NCBI RefSeq assembly: GCF_001931685.1
Contig: NZ_MOOY01000004.1
Coordinates: 310,001-374,000 of the forward strand
Direction: 5' to 3'
DNA from: Pararhizobium arenae
GTDB lineage: Bacteria > Pseudomonadota > Alphaproteobacteria > Rhizobiales > Rhizobiaceae
DNA: 64,000 nt
Position numbers and translations under genes: made by a program. Below are positions 63,461-64,000 of the stretch, one piece after another. Each line of letters begins with the position of its first letter. The first letter of the stretch is position 1. The notes below the pieces were generated by a model. That model worked only from the letters and a program-made list of their open reading frames with translations. It was not told the origin of the DNA and made no database searches.

Positions 63461-63886
63461 TTACGACGATGGTTTCACGCGGTAGGCCATTCCAAGGGAT
63501 TTCGGCGCCGTTTCCACAAAACCAAATTGCTCGTAGAGCCTGTTTGCGGGCACGTCCGCGATCAGGCTGACATAGGCGGAGGCCGGGAGCTTTTCGTTCA
63601 CATGCTGCATCAGCGCCGTCATGATTGCCCTGCCGAGGCCGCGCCCCTGATGTGCCGGATCGACAGCAATGTCGGTGACCTGGAAGAAGCAGCCGCCGTC
63701 TCCGATCACGCGACCCATGCCGATGGTGGAGCCTTCATGCACAACCTGAACCGCGAAAACTGAGCGCGGCAGCCCGATTTCGGCGGCCTCGCGTGAGAAG
63801 GGGCTCAGGCCGCACACGGCGCGCAGCCGCAGGTAATCCTCGACCGACGGCGTTTCGGCCACGACCGAATAGGTGGGGTCAATCAT
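63461..63886 (-). CDS. GNAT family N-acetyltransferase
   Basis: 141 residues. The acetyl-CoA loop is VDPAHQGRGLGRAIMTALMQ, preceded by the strand CFFQVTDIAV and followed by YVSLIADVPANRLYEQFGFV. VLRLRAVCGLSPFSREAAEIGLP-type N-terminal region (here YLRLRAVCGLSPFSREAAEI) is shared with many rhizobial GNATs. Substrate is unknown. The last 114 bases of the window, after its start, hold no feature I can support. Confidence 0.85.
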   Translation of the reverse strand: MIDPTYSVVAETPSVEDYLRLRAVCGLSPFSREAAEIGLPRSVFAVQVVHEGSTIGMGRVIGDGGCFFQVTDIAVDPAHQGRGLGRAIMTALMQHVNEKLPASAYVSLIADVPANRLYEQFGFVETAPKSLGMAYRVKPSS

Positions 63887-64000
63887 GTGGGCGTCTCCGG
63901 TTTTGTGGTCCGCGCACGTGGTCTACCATGACATGCGGCTTTGCCGGCCCTCGCCGCCAACCGGAGAGGACATTGTCCACAGATCGGTTTCGGCTTCTGT

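Overview
The window is a chromosomal stretch of a Rhizobiaceae-type alphaproteobacterium (Rhizobium, Agrobacterium, Sinorhizobium or a close relative). The evidence is high G+C coding sequence, an iolRCDEB inositol operon, a Sinorhizobium-type phospholipid N-methyltransferase (pmtA), ugpBAEC, and many copies of rhizobial palindromic intergenic elements of the RIME type. I see no rRNA, tRNA, CRISPR array, prophage or insertion sequence. Nearly all genes are intact; thiE is cut by the left edge.

Layout. 1-1.4 kb: end of thiE plus thiD (thiamine). 1.4-4.1 kb: HAD phosphatase, LysE exporter, AraC regulator and GFA-type zinc protein on the minus strand. 4.2-11.0 kb: inositol catabolism, transcribed iolR-iolC-iolD-iolE-iolB, with a GGAA-N6-TTCC operator in front of iolC and a kinase-aldolase fusion for IolC. 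11.3-16.2 kb: class II amidotransferase, coaBC, a membrane alpha/beta hydrolase and gshB, then about 590 bases without a gene. 16.8-18.6 kb: a MarR-MFS pair with matching palindromic operators. 18.8-22.8 kb: methyltransferase, siderophore-type esterase and TonB-dependent receptor. 23.1-27.7 kb: ugpB-A-E-C for glycerol-3-phosphate uptake behind four 11-base-spaced Pho half-sites. 27.7-29.6 kb: yraN, rsmI, DUF1284. 29.9-33.2 kb: dnaN, pmtA, a histidine-phosphatase-fold protein, pyrF. 33.2-37.0 kb: an accessory-looking pocket. 37.0-45.2 kb: housekeeping genes (NDUFA9-like, uppP, a GST-fold protein, queG, SDR, rlpA, rsmB) with a long palindrome and hairpins before rsmB. 45.2-46.2 kb: a small RTX protein. 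46.5-52.1 kb: a four-gene iron-linked operon (imelysin, di-heme DUF1111, second imelysin, Tat-exported DUF1513) behind an Irr-type box. 52.1-58.4 kb: GNAT, SulP, TspO, thioesterase, nucleosidase, guaA and a small membrane protein. 58.5-63.9 kb: TetR with its operators, YciI, RNA-ligase-like protein, AstE-like deacylase, ArsC-like, ybaK, two small envelope proteins and a second GNAT.

The most unusual observation is a 148-base palindromic element lying in frame inside the di-heme DUF1111 gene (48014-48161). It is from the same family that sits between genes elsewhere in the window, so it appears to be translated as about 50 extra residues between the signal peptide and the heme domain. Next to it, the second imelysin of the operon has lost the histidine of the HxxE motif that the first one keeps. 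Several regulatory circuits can be read directly from repeated operators: IolR, MarR, TetR, PhoB and Irr.
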